A model generated the notes under the pieces. It saw only the letters and a program-made list of their open reading frames with translations, did no database searches and was not told the origin of the DNA. This document shows positions 1-7,861 of a stretch of DNA of 50,503 bases, in pieces. The position numbers were made by a program, and so were the translations under genes. Origin of the DNA: DATHBP01 sp035296085 (GTDB lineage: Bacteria > Actinomycetota > Actinomycetes > Propionibacteriales > Nocardioidaceae); the NCBI GenBank assembly GCA_035296085.1, contig DATHBP010000199.1, positions 1-50,503 of the forward strand. Reading direction: 5' to 3'. Numbering within the stretch: the first letter of the stretch is position 1; every line of letters starts with the position of its first letter.

Positions 1-914
1 CGCCAGCCCAGCGTGTCGGCTATGCGGGTGACGTCGGCGACCAGCGCCGGCGGGTCACCGGGACGCCGCTCGACCGCTTCCGGCGCTATGTCGTATCCGG
101 TTGCACGGCCTATCGCTGTGAGCACCTCGTCGACCGAGGCACCCTCGCCGGTTCCCACGTTGAACGTGTCGTACGGGCGTGCGTCGCGGTCGAGGTAGTC
201 CAGCGCGCGCAGGTGTGCCTCCGCGAGGTCGAGAACGTGGACGTAGTCACGGATGCAGGTGCCATCGGGAGTGGGATAGTCGCGACCGAAGACCTTGGGC
301 TGGCCACCATGAGTGAGCTGGGCGAGTGCAATGGGGATGAGGTTGAACACACCGGGGTCGCCGAGGTCGTCCCAGCCCGCTCCTGCCACGTTGAAGTAGC
401 GAAGGCTCACCGACCGCAATCCCCAGGCGCGGCCCGCGGCGGCGATCATCCACTCGCCGACGAGCTTGGTCTGGCCGTAGGGACTGATCGGGTTGGGTAG
501 CGCTGCCTCGTCGAGCACGGCGCCGGGCGCCACGTCCGGCATCCCGTAGGTCGCCGCCGAGGAGGAGAACATCAACCGCCGCACGCCGGCGTCTTCCATC
601 GCCTGCAGCAGGTTGGCCGTGCCCCCCACGTTTTGGCTGTAGTACCAGGCCGGCCGCACCGCTGATTCGCCCACCTGCTTTTTGGCGGCGATGTGGATCA
701 CCGAGCTGACGGCGTGCTCGGCGAGGCCCTTGCTCAGAGTTGTCACGGACCCGCCGTCCGCCAGGTCCATCCGCAGGACCGGCACGTCGGGCACGCGCGA
801 CGCCGGCCCCGTGCTGAAGTCGTCGAGGACGGCGACATCGTCGCCGCGTTGCTGCAGTAGCCGGACCACGTGTGCCCCGATATAGCCCGCACCGCCGGTG
901 ACGAGAACTGTCAT
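1..914 (-). CDS. galE: UDP-glucose 4-epimerase, C-terminus cut by window edge
   Basis: Cytosolic NAD-dependent short-chain dehydrogenase/reductase that interconverts UDP-glucose and UDP-galactose. The translation opens with the Rossmann motif GGAGYIGAHV near residues 7-16. It then shows the SSSAATYG active-site segment and the YGQTK catalytic Tyr-Lys pair, followed by RYFNVAGA and the GTCIRDYVHVLDL block typical of GalE. The frame is open through 304 codons to base 3 and ends in ADTLGW, so roughly 25-30 residues lie outside the window. The ATG at 912-914 is preceded by TAGGCT (928 down to 923) with 8 bases between, which suggests a leaderless transcript. The stop codon of the upstream gene on the same strand lies inside that hexamer. 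A related epimerase for another nucleotide sugar is possible but less likely. Confidence 0.93.
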   Translation of the reverse strand, partial: MTVLVTGGAGYIGAHVVRLLQQRGDDVAVLDDFSTGPASRVPDVPVLRMDLADGGSVTTLSKGLAEHAVSSVIHIAAKKQVGESAVRPAWYYSQNVGGTANLLQAMEDAGVRRLMFSSSAATYGMPDVAPGAVLDEAALPNPISPYGQTKLVGEWMIAAAGRAWGLRSVSLRYFNVAGAGWDDLGDPGVFNLIPIALAQLTHGGQPKVFGRDYPTPDGTCIRDYVHVLDLAEAHLRALDYLDRDARPYDTFNVGTGEGASVDEVLTAIGRATGYDIAPEAVERRPGDPPALVADVTRIADTLGW

Positions 915-922
915 GGTTTCGG

Positions 923-928
923 AGCCTA
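923..928 (-). promoter_or_regulatory. -10-like TAGGCT of galE, overlapping upstream stop codon
   Basis: TAGGCT on the minus strand ends 8 bases before the galE ATG. Its first three bases are the TAG stop of the TIGR03089-like gene. It fits the actinobacterial TAnnnT -10 consensus at leaderless spacing; no clear -35 element is seen. Confidence 0.4.
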
Positions 929-1699
929 ACCGTCGGGTGCCGCCCAACCGGTCGAGACGGCACTCACGCGCTCCTGGGCCACTCGCGCACTCGCGCGTTC
1001 GGGATCCGGGTTGCGGACGAGAACGACCGAGCCGCCGGTGACGAGGGGTGCAAGCAGGGCGCTTGCGTAACCTTCGACCGAGCACGGGTTCGCATCCGTC
1101 AGCAACCTCGGCACCGCCCCCAGCCCGAGGCCCGTGGCGACGGCCGTGGCGTGCTCGAGCAGCTGGGCGTGCGTACGGACGCCGTCGGGCAGCTGCAGGG
1201 CTGGTGTTCCCGCGGTTACGACACCGGCGGGTGCAAACTCGTCGGGATAGCCCAGTACCTCCGTCGCGTAGTCAACGACACCTTCCGCCGGGGCGGCCAA
1301 CGCGCCACCCATCGGGCGCAGCGAGACTCCGATCGTGCGCGCGACTGGTCCGTCCCCCGCTACGGCGTCGGGGCCGACGACGACGTAGTCCGCGTCAGCC
1401 ACCTCGGCTTGCTCGAACGTCACTACGAGGCCACACGACCACGCGGCGCACAGCCAGACTGCGCCCTGCCAGTGAGTCGGCAGTGACACGGCTACCCGCT
1501 CACCGGGCTCGGCGCACAGCCCGTCCTGCACCAGGTGGGCGGTCTTCGCGACCCAGTTGCCGAACGTCTTCACCGACAGCTCCACCCGCTCGTCGCTGGC
1601 GTCGTCGTAGAACGTGACCAGCGGCCGGCTGGCGTCGGCCGCGAGCAGCGTGGAGAGGAGTGCCGGGACCGACTGGGTCGGTACGGACGGCGATGGCAC
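926..1699 (-). CDS. TIGR03089 family protein (truncated AMP-binding-like)
   Basis: A 257-residue protein resembling the N-terminal part of acyl-adenylate (AMP-binding) enzymes, with TFYDDASDERVELS, GLCAEPGERVAVSLPTHWQ and a closing GGSVVLVRNPD segment. Full-length AMP-binding enzymes are about 500 residues. This one stops before the region where the ATP-binding signature and C-terminal lid would lie, so acyl-adenylation activity is doubtful. That size and pattern match the actinobacterial TIGR03089 family, whose role is unknown to me. It is divergent from the guanylyltransferase gene, with only 23 bases between start codons, and its stop codon overlaps the probable galE promoter. Confidence 0.8.
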   Translation of the reverse strand: MPSPSVPTQSVPALLSTLLAADASRPLVTFYDDASDERVELSVKTFGNWVAKTAHLVQDGLCAEPGERVAVSLPTHWQGAVWLCAAWSCGLVVTFEQAEVADADYVVVGPDAVAGDGPVARTIGVSLRPMGGALAAPAEGVVDYATEVLGYPDEFAPAGVVTAGTPALQLPDGVRTHAQLLEHATAVATGLGLGAVPRLLTDANPCSVEGYASALLAPLVTGGSVVLVRNPDPERASARVAQERVSAVSTGWAAPDG

Positions 1700-1709
1700 C
1701 GGGCCACGA

Positions 1710-1715
1710 TACGGT
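1710..1715 (+). promoter_or_regulatory. -10-like TACGGT before the guanylyltransferase gene
   Basis: TACGGT is followed by 7 bases and then GTG at 1723. This supports leaderless initiation at 1723 rather than at the in-frame ATGs at 1660 or 1693, which would overlap the divergent gene. Confidence 0.4.
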
Positions 1716-1722
1716 GCGCGAC

Positions 1723-2784
1723 GTGGAAGCTGTGATCGTCGCGGGCGGCTTCGGCACCCGCTTGCGTCCGCTCACCGATCGCCGTCCCAAGCATGTGCTG
1801 CCGGTCGCGGGAGTGCCGTTTCTCGACCACCAGATTGCCAAACTCGCCGCCGCGGGTGTCCGCCGCATCGTCCTTGCAACGTCCTACCGCTCCGATGTGT
1901 TCGAGCCGACCTTCGGCGACGGCTCGTCCTACGGCGTAGAGCTGGTCTACGTCAGCGAGAGCGAACCGCTCGGCACTGCAGGCGCCATTCGTAATGCCGC
2001 GGATCACCTCGGCGCAACCGCTGATGAGCCGGTCGTGGTCGTCAACGGGGACATCCTCTCCGGTCACGACGTGGCGGCGCAGGTCCGCCGGCACACACAG
2101 GCCGATGCGGACGTGACGCTGGCGCTGGTGGAGGTGTCCGACGCCCGCGCGTTCGGCAGCGTGCCGACCGACGAGAACGGGCGCGTCACGCAGTTCCTCG
2201 AGAAGTCGGCTCACCCGGTCAGCCAGCAGATCAACGCCGGTTGCTATGTGTTCCGACGCTCGGTCATCGACGCCATCCCCGCCGGCACGGTCGTGTCGGT
2301 CGAGCGCGAGACGTTCCCAGGGTTGCTCGCCGGCGGCGCGCTCGTCTTAGGGCACCTGGACCCGGCCTACTGGCGCGATGTTGGGACGCCGGCAGCACTG
2401 GTGGGGGCGTCGTGCGACCTCGTGTGTGGACGGGTGACCTCGCCGGCCTACCCCAATCCGCCGGCGGAATGCCATGTGCTGACCGGGGCCGAGGTGGCGC
2501 CGGACGCAGTACTGCACAGCGGCACGGTCATCGGGCCTGGCGCTCGGGTCGGGGCGGGCGCGGTCGTCTCGGGCAGCGTCGTCGACGAGGGCGCGAGCAT
2601 CGGGCGCGGCGTGCACGTCGACGACTCCGTGGTCGGCCCTCGCGCGACGGTGGGGGAGGACTCGACGCTGCGGGGCGCTGTCGTCGGCGACGCCGCGCGG
2701 GTGGGCGCCAACAGCGAGCTGCTCGAGGGTGCCTCGGTGGGCTGCGCCGCTGACGTTCCCGCCGGCAGCCGGCTTTCCGGCTGA
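1723..2784 (+). CDS. Mannose-1-phosphate guanylyltransferase-type NDP-sugar pyrophosphorylase
   Basis: A nucleotidyltransferase of 353 residues expected to make an activated sugar, most likely GDP-mannose, in the cytosol. The N-terminus carries the pyrophosphorylase signature GGFGTRLRPLTDRRPKH. VVNGDI near residue 107 is the metal and sugar-phosphate site, and KSAHPVSQQINAGCYVF is the substrate loop. From about residue 265 the chain becomes imperfect hexapeptide repeats (GPGARVGAG, VDEGASIGRG, GDAARVGANS) that should fold as a left-handed beta helix. I chose GTG 1723 because the family normally begins just before VEAVIVAGG and a TACGGT -10 sits 7 bases upstream; GTG 1714 is also possible. The product would feed on mannose-1-phosphate from the pmm/manA genes at 8.3-12.1 kb. 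A glucose-1-phosphate thymidylyltransferase-like activity cannot be excluded. Confidence 0.85.
   Translation: MEAVIVAGGFGTRLRPLTDRRPKHVLPVAGVPFLDHQIAKLAAAGVRRIVLATSYRSDVFEPTFGDGSSYGVELVYVSESEPLGTAGAIRNAADHLGATADEPVVVVNGDILSGHDVAAQVRRHTQADADVTLALVEVSDARAFGSVPTDENGRVTQFLEKSAHPVSQQINAGCYVFRRSVIDAIPAGTVVSVERETFPGLLAGGALVLGHLDPAYWRDVGTPAALVGASCDLVCGRVTSPAYPNPPAECHVLTGAEVAPDAVLHSGTVIGPGARVGAGAVVSGSVVDEGASIGRGVHVDDSVVGPRATVGEDSTLRGAVVGDAARVGANSELLEGASVGCAADVPAGSRLSG
2767..2782. terminator. Short hairpin at the end of the guanylyltransferase gene
   Basis: AGCCGG, CTTT loop, CCGGCT: a perfect 6-bp stem overlapping the stop codon, between convergent genes. There is no U-run, so a terminator role is only tentative. 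Confidence 0.25.
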
Positions 2785-2815
2785 GGCTGCCGACCGCCCG
2801 CACTTCGCCTGCCGG

Positions 2816-3289
2816 TCAGCCGACGAGACCCCACTCGACGAGGAAGGCGACGCCGCCGAGCACCGCGGCGAACCGTAGCCACCGGCCGACGAGCCCCGCC
2901 AGCACGAAGAGTGGGAGCGGCACCGCCAGCTGACCCGCAAGCACGCTGATGACCGCGAACGGTGGCAGGCCGACGAGCGCGGACGCGAACACGAGCCCGC
3001 CGACCAGCCAAGGACTGCCGCGCGTACGCCTTTGCCAGGTTGCGTAGCGGGCTTGCCAGCTAGGCGCCTCGACGCGCCGGCGCACCCAGCGCCAACGCAA
3101 CGAGCTGGCTCCGACGAAGTACCAGACGACCTTGCCCACCATCTGGCCGATCGCCGCGACGGCGCTCAGCGCCCAGATCCCCACCCCGGAGCCGAGAATG
3201 GCGACGCCACCGAGGTAGGCCTCTGCGTTGACGAGCGGGACCAGCGCCGAGACCACGCAGATGCCGAACGTCGAGAGGAGCAGCGTCAC
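2816..3289 (-). CDS. VTT (DedA/YqaA-like) integral membrane protein
   Basis: A small hydrophobic protein of 157 residues with several membrane segments (TLLLSTFGICVVSALVPLV, GVGIWALSAVAAIGQMVG, and two near the C-terminus). The glycine-rich re-entrant region and the proline-containing FAVISVLAGQLAVPLPLFV segment resemble the VTT/SNARE-associated fold. VTT-family proteins have been linked to lipid flipping or scrambling; I infer a membrane-lipid role here. The GTG at 3289 overlaps the stop of the phosphatidyltransferase gene (GTGA), implying translational coupling; GTG 3316 is an alternative start. The pairing with a phospholipid-type synthase makes a lipid function more credible than transport of small solutes. 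Confidence 0.65.
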   Translation of the reverse strand: MTLLLSTFGICVVSALVPLVNAEAYLGGVAILGSGVGIWALSAVAAIGQMVGKVVWYFVGASSLRWRWVRRRVEAPSWQARYATWQRRTRGSPWLVGGLVFASALVGLPPFAVISVLAGQLAVPLPLFVLAGLVGRWLRFAAVLGGVAFLVEWGLVG

Positions 3290-3966
3290 CCGGCGCCGCC
3301 ATGCGCCGAACCCCACCCGCCGGGGGTGGTGCTCGGTGCGGCCGCGGCGCACCCGCGCGGCAGCGGCAGTCCCAGCTGGGTCAGCCAGCGCGTGGAGACG
3401 ACCTTGAGCACCAGCAAGGCCAGGGCGATGCCGGTGGCCAGGATGGGCTGGCGCGTCAGCACCATGAAGACCGCGAACGCCGCGGAGTTCACCGCCTTGC
3501 CAGACGTCGACCAGTTCCATGCCCAGATGCGCCGGTCCACCAGGTAGAAGTAGTTGGGACTGGTCAGCGGCCACGCGAGAAACGCCAGCGACAGGTAGGT
3601 GTCCACGACCATGAACTCGAACAGGTAGATGCCGACCGGCAGCGCCATTGTGGGGTCGAACCATGCGAAGCCGAGGTAGAAGCAGGCTGCACACGCCCGG
3701 TCGCAGACGATGTCGAGGACGGCGCCCGCACGGGTCTCCGCAGACATCGCCCGGGCGAGCAGGCCGTCGGCGCTGTCGCCGATCCAGTAGATCGCCAGCG
3801 CCCACAGCAACAGCGATAGCGACTCGGACCAGGCGCCGAGCAGGGCCAGCGCCATCGACGCACCGGTACGCGCGAACGTGAGAACCGTCGCCGCGGTGAG
3901 CAGCCGCTCGGACGCCGGGCGTACGCACCCTGGGTGGCCGCAGTCAGCGAGTGCGGGGCGGCTCAT
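3286..3966 (-). CDS. CDP-alcohol phosphatidyltransferase family protein
   Basis: A membrane enzyme of 226 residues that should transfer a phosphatidyl or phosphoalcohol group from a CDP-linked donor to an alcohol acceptor. The family motif D..DG..AR........G...D...D is complete: D64, D67, G68, A71, R72, G81, D85 and D89 (numbered from the ATG at 3966). Around it lie about six hydrophobic segments, as usual for the family. The acceptor cannot be read from sequence; glycerol phosphate, inositol phosphate or another alcohol are all possible. The first 20 residues include two cysteines and a histidine (ADCGHPGCV), an unusual N-terminal extension. It is coupled to the VTT gene downstream by a 4-base overlap. 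Confidence 0.85.
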   Translation of the reverse strand: MSRPALADCGHPGCVRPASERLLTAATVLTFARTGASMALALLGAWSESLSLLLWALAIYWIGDSADGLLARAMSAETRAGAVLDIVCDRACAACFYLGFAWFDPTMALPVGIYLFEFMVVDTYLSLAFLAWPLTSPNYFYLVDRRIWAWNWSTSGKAVNSAAFAVFMVLTRQPILATGIALALLVLKVVSTRWLTQLGLPLPRGCAAAAPSTTPGGWGSAHGGAG

Positions 3967-4002
3967 CAGGGCGATCCTGTCACCCGCGCGGTCCGCAGAC
4001 TC

Positions 4003-4746
4003 TCAGCCCCCGCTCGGCTCCGGTGAGTCGGTGTAGGGGTAGGCCTTCACGAATTCCGCGACCACCTCGCCGCTCACACGCTCGCAGTACTGCGTGATGC
4101 CCTGCTGGTCGAGTGCGGCAGCCCCCTGCTCCACATTCGCGTACCAGTGGGTGAGCGCGAGGCGCTTGCCGGGCGGGAACGAGCCCGGGTCGTTGGCCGT
4201 GTACGGCGCAACGATGAACTTCTTTGTCGGGTCAAACCCCGCCGTCGGGGCGAACCGGTCAGCTATTGCCTGCAGCACGCCCGTGTCGGCACCGTCGGCG
4301 GCGACCGAGTCGTCGTACCAGAGAATCGTGTAGCCGTGCTCCAGGTTGTGCACGAGGTGACCGAGCGGGGGCCGGCCGGACGGGGTGTAGAACGTCCGGC
4401 CGAAGGGCGCGCTCGTGGCGTAGTGCGGCCCGTACGCCGGTGGCGCCTGGTCGTAGGGGATCGCCGTGCCGTCGGCAACATGTTGCTGCTCGCCGGTGGC
4501 GGGGCTCTTGGTGACCGGTGAGCATCCCGCCTCGCTCGCAGCCACTCCCAACGTCTCGAGGTCAGCGCTTGCCGGCACGCCGCGGACGAGCAGGTAGACC
4601 GGGACTGAGAGCAGGACCAGCGCGGCCAGCACCCAGCCGGCCACGACAGCCATGCGGCGTTTGCGCTGCGCCTCTGCCTCGCGGCGCCGAGCGGCTGCTG
4701 CCGCCTCGCGACGCTTGCGGTTCTCCGTCGCGCCCGCCACGGCCAC
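4003..4746 (-). CDS. DUF3105 membrane-anchored extracytoplasmic protein
   Basis: A protein of 247 residues with a charged Arg/Ala-rich cytoplasmic N-terminus (NRKRREAAAAARRRE), a single membrane helix (MAVVAGWVLAALVLLSVPVY) and an extracytoplasmic domain. That domain contains PPAYGPHYA, GHLVHNLEHGYTILWY and THWYANVE, the conserved His-rich signatures of DUF3105. The histidines and acidic residues suggest metal or small-ligand binding, but the biochemical role is unknown. I used GTG 4746; GTG 4740 and TTG 4776 are in-frame alternatives. The gene sits directly downstream of cofE, and TAGGCT formed by the cofE stop codon (4782 to 4777) could be its own -10. It is separate in function from the F420 genes as far as I can tell. 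Confidence 0.8.
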   Translation of the reverse strand: MAVAGATENRKRREAAAAARRREAEAQRKRRMAVVAGWVLAALVLLSVPVYLLVRGVPASADLETLGVAASEAGCSPVTKSPATGEQQHVADGTAIPYDQAPPAYGPHYATSAPFGRTFYTPSGRPPLGHLVHNLEHGYTILWYDDSVAADGADTGVLQAIADRFAPTAGFDPTKKFIVAPYTANDPGSFPPGKRLALTHWYANVEQGAAALDQQGITQYCERVSGEVVAEFVKAYPYTDSPEPSGG

Positions 4747-4779
4747 CCCGTTCGCTGCTCGAAGATCTCGACGCAAAGC

Positions 4780-5850
4780 CTACGAGGGCCGCGGAGCGAG
4801 TCCCAGTATCAGGATCGTCTGCCACCCATCGACCGCTGCAGGCGCCGGAAGCCGGGACCTCGTCGGCTCCGCCACCACCCACCCCGAAGAGACGGCGAGT
4901 GCACACAGCCGCTCGGCGGCCGCCCCGACGGCGGTCGCCGAGGGCACGACGTCCACCCCGCCAGCCCGGATGCGCCCGTGGACGGACTGCGGGCCCTCAG
5001 GCCGCCCGGCGACACCACGCAGCTCCTCGACGGTGGGGTCGAGCTGCTTGGAGGCCATGGCGAGCAGCTCCTCGAGTGCTGCGGCTTGAGCGGGGAAAGC
5101 GGCCAGCGCCTGTGCGTCCGAGCGCAGTGCCGCTGCGCGAACTGCGTCCTGGGAGCCCAGCCCGAACAGGTCCTCCGCCGGATCGCGGACGAGGGCAGCT
5201 GCCCCGGGTCCGTGCTCGCCGCGCGGCAGAACGACCAACGGCGTACCGCGCAGCACCGCCACCGGCGTCGAGCCCGTCTTGCCCTTGACCAGGTCCGCGG
5301 CGGCCGCTACCTCGTCCGCGATCGCCGGCGCGGTCACCTGCAAGACGTTGCCGAAGGGGTCGTGGCGCCCCGCATGGTCGTCCAGCGGGGCGAGACCGGC
5401 GCAGCCGATCGCGATGTCAGTCTGGCCGACGCGCCACGCTCGCCCTGCGGTGTCGGTGACGACCACTGCGACGTCCACACCGGCGATGGTTGCCACCCGC
5501 TCCCGCAGAGCGCGGGCGGACGAGTCCGGGTCGAGTGGCAGCAAGACGACGTTGCCGACGTCGACGTTCGAGGCGTCCACGCCCGCCGCGGCGAGCACCA
5601 GGCCAGTCCGCGTCCGGGCGATGACCGTGGCACCGCGCCGGGCAACGACCCGGTCCACCTCGGCGTCGACGGCCACGTCCCGTCCGCCCTGGCGAACCCG
5701 GCCCTCGCTTTTGCTGACGACCTTGCTCGTCACCGCAAGCACGTCGCCCGAACGCAGCCGGGTCCGGGCGCAGATCATCGACGCGAGGTCGTCCCCGGCG
5801 GCGATGCGCGGGACGCCCGGGACAGCGAACACCTCGAGGTGCCGGCTCAA
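4780..5850 (-). CDS. cofE: Coenzyme F420-0:L-glutamate ligase (CofE/FbiB N-terminal type)
   Basis: Adds L-glutamate residues to F420-0 with GTP, giving polyglutamylated F420. CofE signatures are clear: GDVLAVTSKVVSKSEGR near residues 34-50, VVTDTAGRAWRVGQTDIAIG near 132-151, and AAADLVKGKTGSTPVAVLRG. The ligase core ends near residue 245. Mycobacterial FbiB continues with an FMN-binding nitroreductase-like domain of about 200 residues. Here only about 110 further residues follow (VHGRIRAGGVDVVPSATAVG, ending in ILILGLAPRPS), and I see no convincing nitroreductase motif. The start overlaps the cofD stop by ATGA at 5847-5850, so the two are translationally coupled. Confidence 0.92.
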   Translation of the reverse strand: MSRHLEVFAVPGVPRIAAGDDLASMICARTRLRSGDVLAVTSKVVSKSEGRVRQGGRDVAVDAEVDRVVARRGATVIARTRTGLVLAAAGVDASNVDVGNVVLLPLDPDSSARALRERVATIAGVDVAVVVTDTAGRAWRVGQTDIAIGCAGLAPLDDHAGRHDPFGNVLQVTAPAIADEVAAAADLVKGKTGSTPVAVLRGTPLVVLPRGEHGPGAAALVRDPAEDLFGLGSQDAVRAAALRSDAQALAAFPAQAAALEELLAMASKQLDPTVEELRGVAGRPEGPQSVHGRIRAGGVDVVPSATAVGAAAERLCALAVSSGWVVAEPTRSRLPAPAAVDGWQTILILGLAPRPS

Positions 5851-6830
5851 CGGCCGACGGCCCTGGCGAGCTCGAGTGCTGCCGTCGCCATCGCGGCGGT
5901 GGCCCCGACGTCATGCATCAACAGCGGAACGGCGCGGCAGGCGATGCCGGACCTACTCAGCTCCTCGACCACATACGCGTCGGCTGTGTCGACCAGCCAG
6001 CCGTCGAGAACTCCACCGGCGGCGCGGGGACCGTAGTGATGGGCAACGGCATCGGCGGTCGATGCCACCCCGACGGCGGGTAGCAGTGCGTCTGCCATCC
6101 CGCGGACGGGACGGTTTCCGATGATGGGGGACAGACCGACGACCGGCGCAGCCGTGCCACGGACGGCGTCGCTCACTCCGGGCACCGCGAGCACGGTGCC
6201 GATGGACACCACCGGGTTCGACGGCGCCAGCAGGCAGAGGTCGCACCCCGCGATGGCGTCGAGCACCCCAGGGGCGGGGGTGGCGTCGTCGATGCCAACC
6301 ACGGCGACCGAGCGTGCTGGAACCCCGGCGCGCATGCCCACCCAGTACTCCTGGAAATGAACCGCTCGACGCCCGGCCGGCTCCTGCGCATCGTCGATGA
6401 GGATGTGGGTCTCGACCCGGTCGTCGCTCATCGGCAGGATGCGCACACCGGGTCGCCAACGCTCGCACAGTGCCTCGGTGACGGCCGAGAGCGAGTACCC
6501 GGCAGTCAGCATCTGGGTGCGAATGACGTGGGTGGCGAGGTCGCGGTCGCCGAGTCCAAACCATGCAGGCTCGGCGCCGTAGGCCGCGAGCTCCTCCTTC
6601 GCGCGCCAACCCTCGTCGCGCCGACCCCAGCCGCGGACCTCGTCGATGCCGTCGCCGAGGGTGTACATCACGGTGTCGAGATCAGGACAGATCTTGAGCC
6701 CGAACAGCCAGACATCGTCCGCGGTGTTGACCACCGCGGTGATCTCTGTATCGGGCTGAGGGCAGGCCCGGAGCAGGCCGCGCAAGAAGCGAGCACCCCC
6801 GATTCCGCCGCACAGCACTGTGACGCGCAT
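5847..6830 (-). CDS. cofD: 2-phospho-L-lactate transferase (CofD/FbiA)
   Basis: Transfers the phospholactyl or phosphoenolpyruvyl moiety from a GDP-activated donor to the deazaflavin Fo in F420 biosynthesis. The protein begins with GGIGGARFLRGL (residues 8-19), then VNTADDVWLFGLKICPDLD and TVMYTLGD, all diagnostic of CofD. SNPVVSIGTVLAVPG and GLSPIIGNRPVRGMADALLP form the GDP site. I chose ATG 6830, giving 327 residues, the normal family size; the frame stays open upstream to 7205 without CofD-like sequence. TAGCGT on the minus strand (6888 to 6883) could be its -10, with a leader of roughly 50 bases. It is divergent from whiB2, the same arrangement as fbiA-whiB2 in mycobacteria. Confidence 0.95.
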   Translation of the reverse strand: MRVTVLCGGIGGARFLRGLLRACPQPDTEITAVVNTADDVWLFGLKICPDLDTVMYTLGDGIDEVRGWGRRDEGWRAKEELAAYGAEPAWFGLGDRDLATHVIRTQMLTAGYSLSAVTEALCERWRPGVRILPMSDDRVETHILIDDAQEPAGRRAVHFQEYWVGMRAGVPARSVAVVGIDDATPAPGVLDAIAGCDLCLLAPSNPVVSIGTVLAVPGVSDAVRGTAAPVVGLSPIIGNRPVRGMADALLPAVGVASTADAVAHHYGPRAAGGVLDGWLVDTADAYVVEELSRSGIACRAVPLLMHDVGATAAMATAALELARAVGR

Positions 6831-6905
6831 GGCACGGATCTTCGCAGCCAGTCCGTCGAAGACCTGCTGTACCCGCCAGATAACGCTATGTGAACGAACT
6901 AGGAC

Positions 6906-6935
6906 TTGACGTGACGGTAGTTTCAGGCGTGTAAT
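6906..6935 (+). promoter_or_regulatory. Candidate whiB2 promoter
   Basis: TTGACG (6906-6911), an 18-base gap, then TGTAAT (6930-6935), in a locally AT-rich stretch of the 180-base divergent cofD/whiB2 gap. The predicted leader is about 70 bases. Confidence 0.4.
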
Positions 6936-7010
6936 TCCACCTATGTCGTTGGTGTCGGCGCCGCAAACGCCGGCTCTAGGACGCCCCACTGGACGAGGGT
7001 CGAGGAGACG

Positions 7011-7277
7011 ATGACCGTGCGCGGACAGGACGTCTGGCTGGTCGAAGGCCACAACGAAGAGCTCAGCTGGCAGGAGCAGGCGCTCTGCGCCGAGACCGAC
7101 CCGGAGTCGTTCTTCCCTGAAAAGGGCGGCTCGACCCGAGAGGCCAAGCGGGTGTGCCTTACCTGCGAGGTGCGCGGGGAGTGCCTCGAGTACGCCTTGC
7201 GCCACGACGAGCGGTTCGGTATCTGGGGCGGGCTATCCGAGCGGGAACGCCGCAAGCTGAAGAAGGCCGCTGTCTAA
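7011..7277 (+). CDS. whiB2: WhiB-family iron-sulfur regulator, WhiB2/WhmD type
   Basis: An 88-residue Wbl protein that binds a [4Fe-4S] cluster and works with the principal sigma factor at promoters; the WhiB2/WhmD/WhiB subgroup controls septation and differentiation. Four cluster cysteines are present, C26, C49, C52 and C58, in the C-x22-C-xx-C-x5-C pattern. FFPEKGGSTREAKR and the GIWGG turn (ERFGIWGGLSERERR) followed by a basic tail match WhiB2 closely. The start at 7011 has a GAGGAG ribosome site 4 bases upstream. Its position beside cofD matches the mycobacterial fbiA-whiB2 arrangement. A different Wbl paralogue is unlikely given the FPEKGGSTREAK block. Confidence 0.93.
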   Translation: MTVRGQDVWLVEGHNEELSWQEQALCAETDPESFFPEKGGSTREAKRVCLTCEVRGECLEYALRHDERFGIWGGLSERERRKLKKAAV

Positions 7278-7305
7278 GGTTGCGCTGCGAGGTATCAACC
7301 GGAAC

Positions 7306-7335
7306 CGGGTCAGTCCGGGTCGGGTCAGTCCGGAT
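7306..7335. repeat. 15-base tandem duplication at a convergent gene end
   Basis: CGGGTCAGTCCGGGT at 7306-7320 is repeated with one change at 7321-7335. The TGA stop of the minus-strand gene lies in the second copy, so the duplication creates a redundant 3' end between the convergent genes. Confidence 0.6.
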
Positions 7336-7780
7336 CGACGTCCTCGGGCGGGCGGCCGAGGACGTCGGCTACCTGCTCGACCAGGACGTCGTAGACGAGG
7401 TCTGCCAGCTCCGCGGGCGAACCCGCACGCGCCTCGATCGGCCGCCGGAAGACAACGACCCGGGTCGGCCCGACGCCGGGGCCGACGACGACGGCCGCGA
7501 GAGCGACCGCCGACGTGCCGTCCGGCGAAACGGCCGGCGGGACATCTTCGACCCCGAACTCCACAGCAGCCAGGTCGTTCGGCCAGCGCGCGGTGAGGCG
7601 TTCGACGCCGGCAAGCACCAGGTCGTCGAACCTGGTGGCTCGCGTCGGGACGAGTTGTGGACCGTCCGGGGTCAACGGCCCGGGAAGAGCCAGCGGACCA
7701 CGGCGTCCACGGCCCCGCCGGTCGCGAGCCGGACTGGCCCTTCGGCGCACCGCCGGCGCCTCCACTGACGGGGATGACAT
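7325..7780 (-). CDS. Metallopeptidase-family protein lacking HExxH (Rv3259-like)
   Basis: A 151-residue protein related to the zincin-like metallopeptidase family found next to whiB2 in actinobacteria. Recognisable blocks are TRATRFDDLVLAGVERL, VEFGVEDVPPA and VVVFRRPIEARAGSPAELAD. In the peptidase family the next segment carries HExxH; here it reads VYDVLVEQVADVLG, with no histidine. The zinc site is therefore lost and proteolysis is unlikely. The first 35 residues are Arg/Pro-rich and low in complexity. I chose ATG 7780. The gene is divergent from the DUF3499 gene and convergent with whiB2. Confidence 0.78.
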   Translation of the reverse strand: MSSPSVEAPAVRRRASPARDRRGRGRRGPLALPGPLTPDGPQLVPTRATRFDDLVLAGVERLTARWPNDLAAVEFGVEDVPPAVSPDGTSAVALAAVVVGPGVGPTRVVVFRRPIEARAGSPAELADLVYDVLVEQVADVLGRPPEDVDPD

Positions 7781-7861
7781 GACCAAACAGTAGTAAGCGC
7801 GGCTGGGCGAGGACACGACGTGGCGCATGCCGGAATGCGAGGCTTGACGATGGAGAGGCGG

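Noticed and set aside
5847..7205. Longer cofD start at 7205
   Set aside because: The extra 125 codons overlap whiB2 and bear no CofD homology; ATG 6830 gives the normal size.
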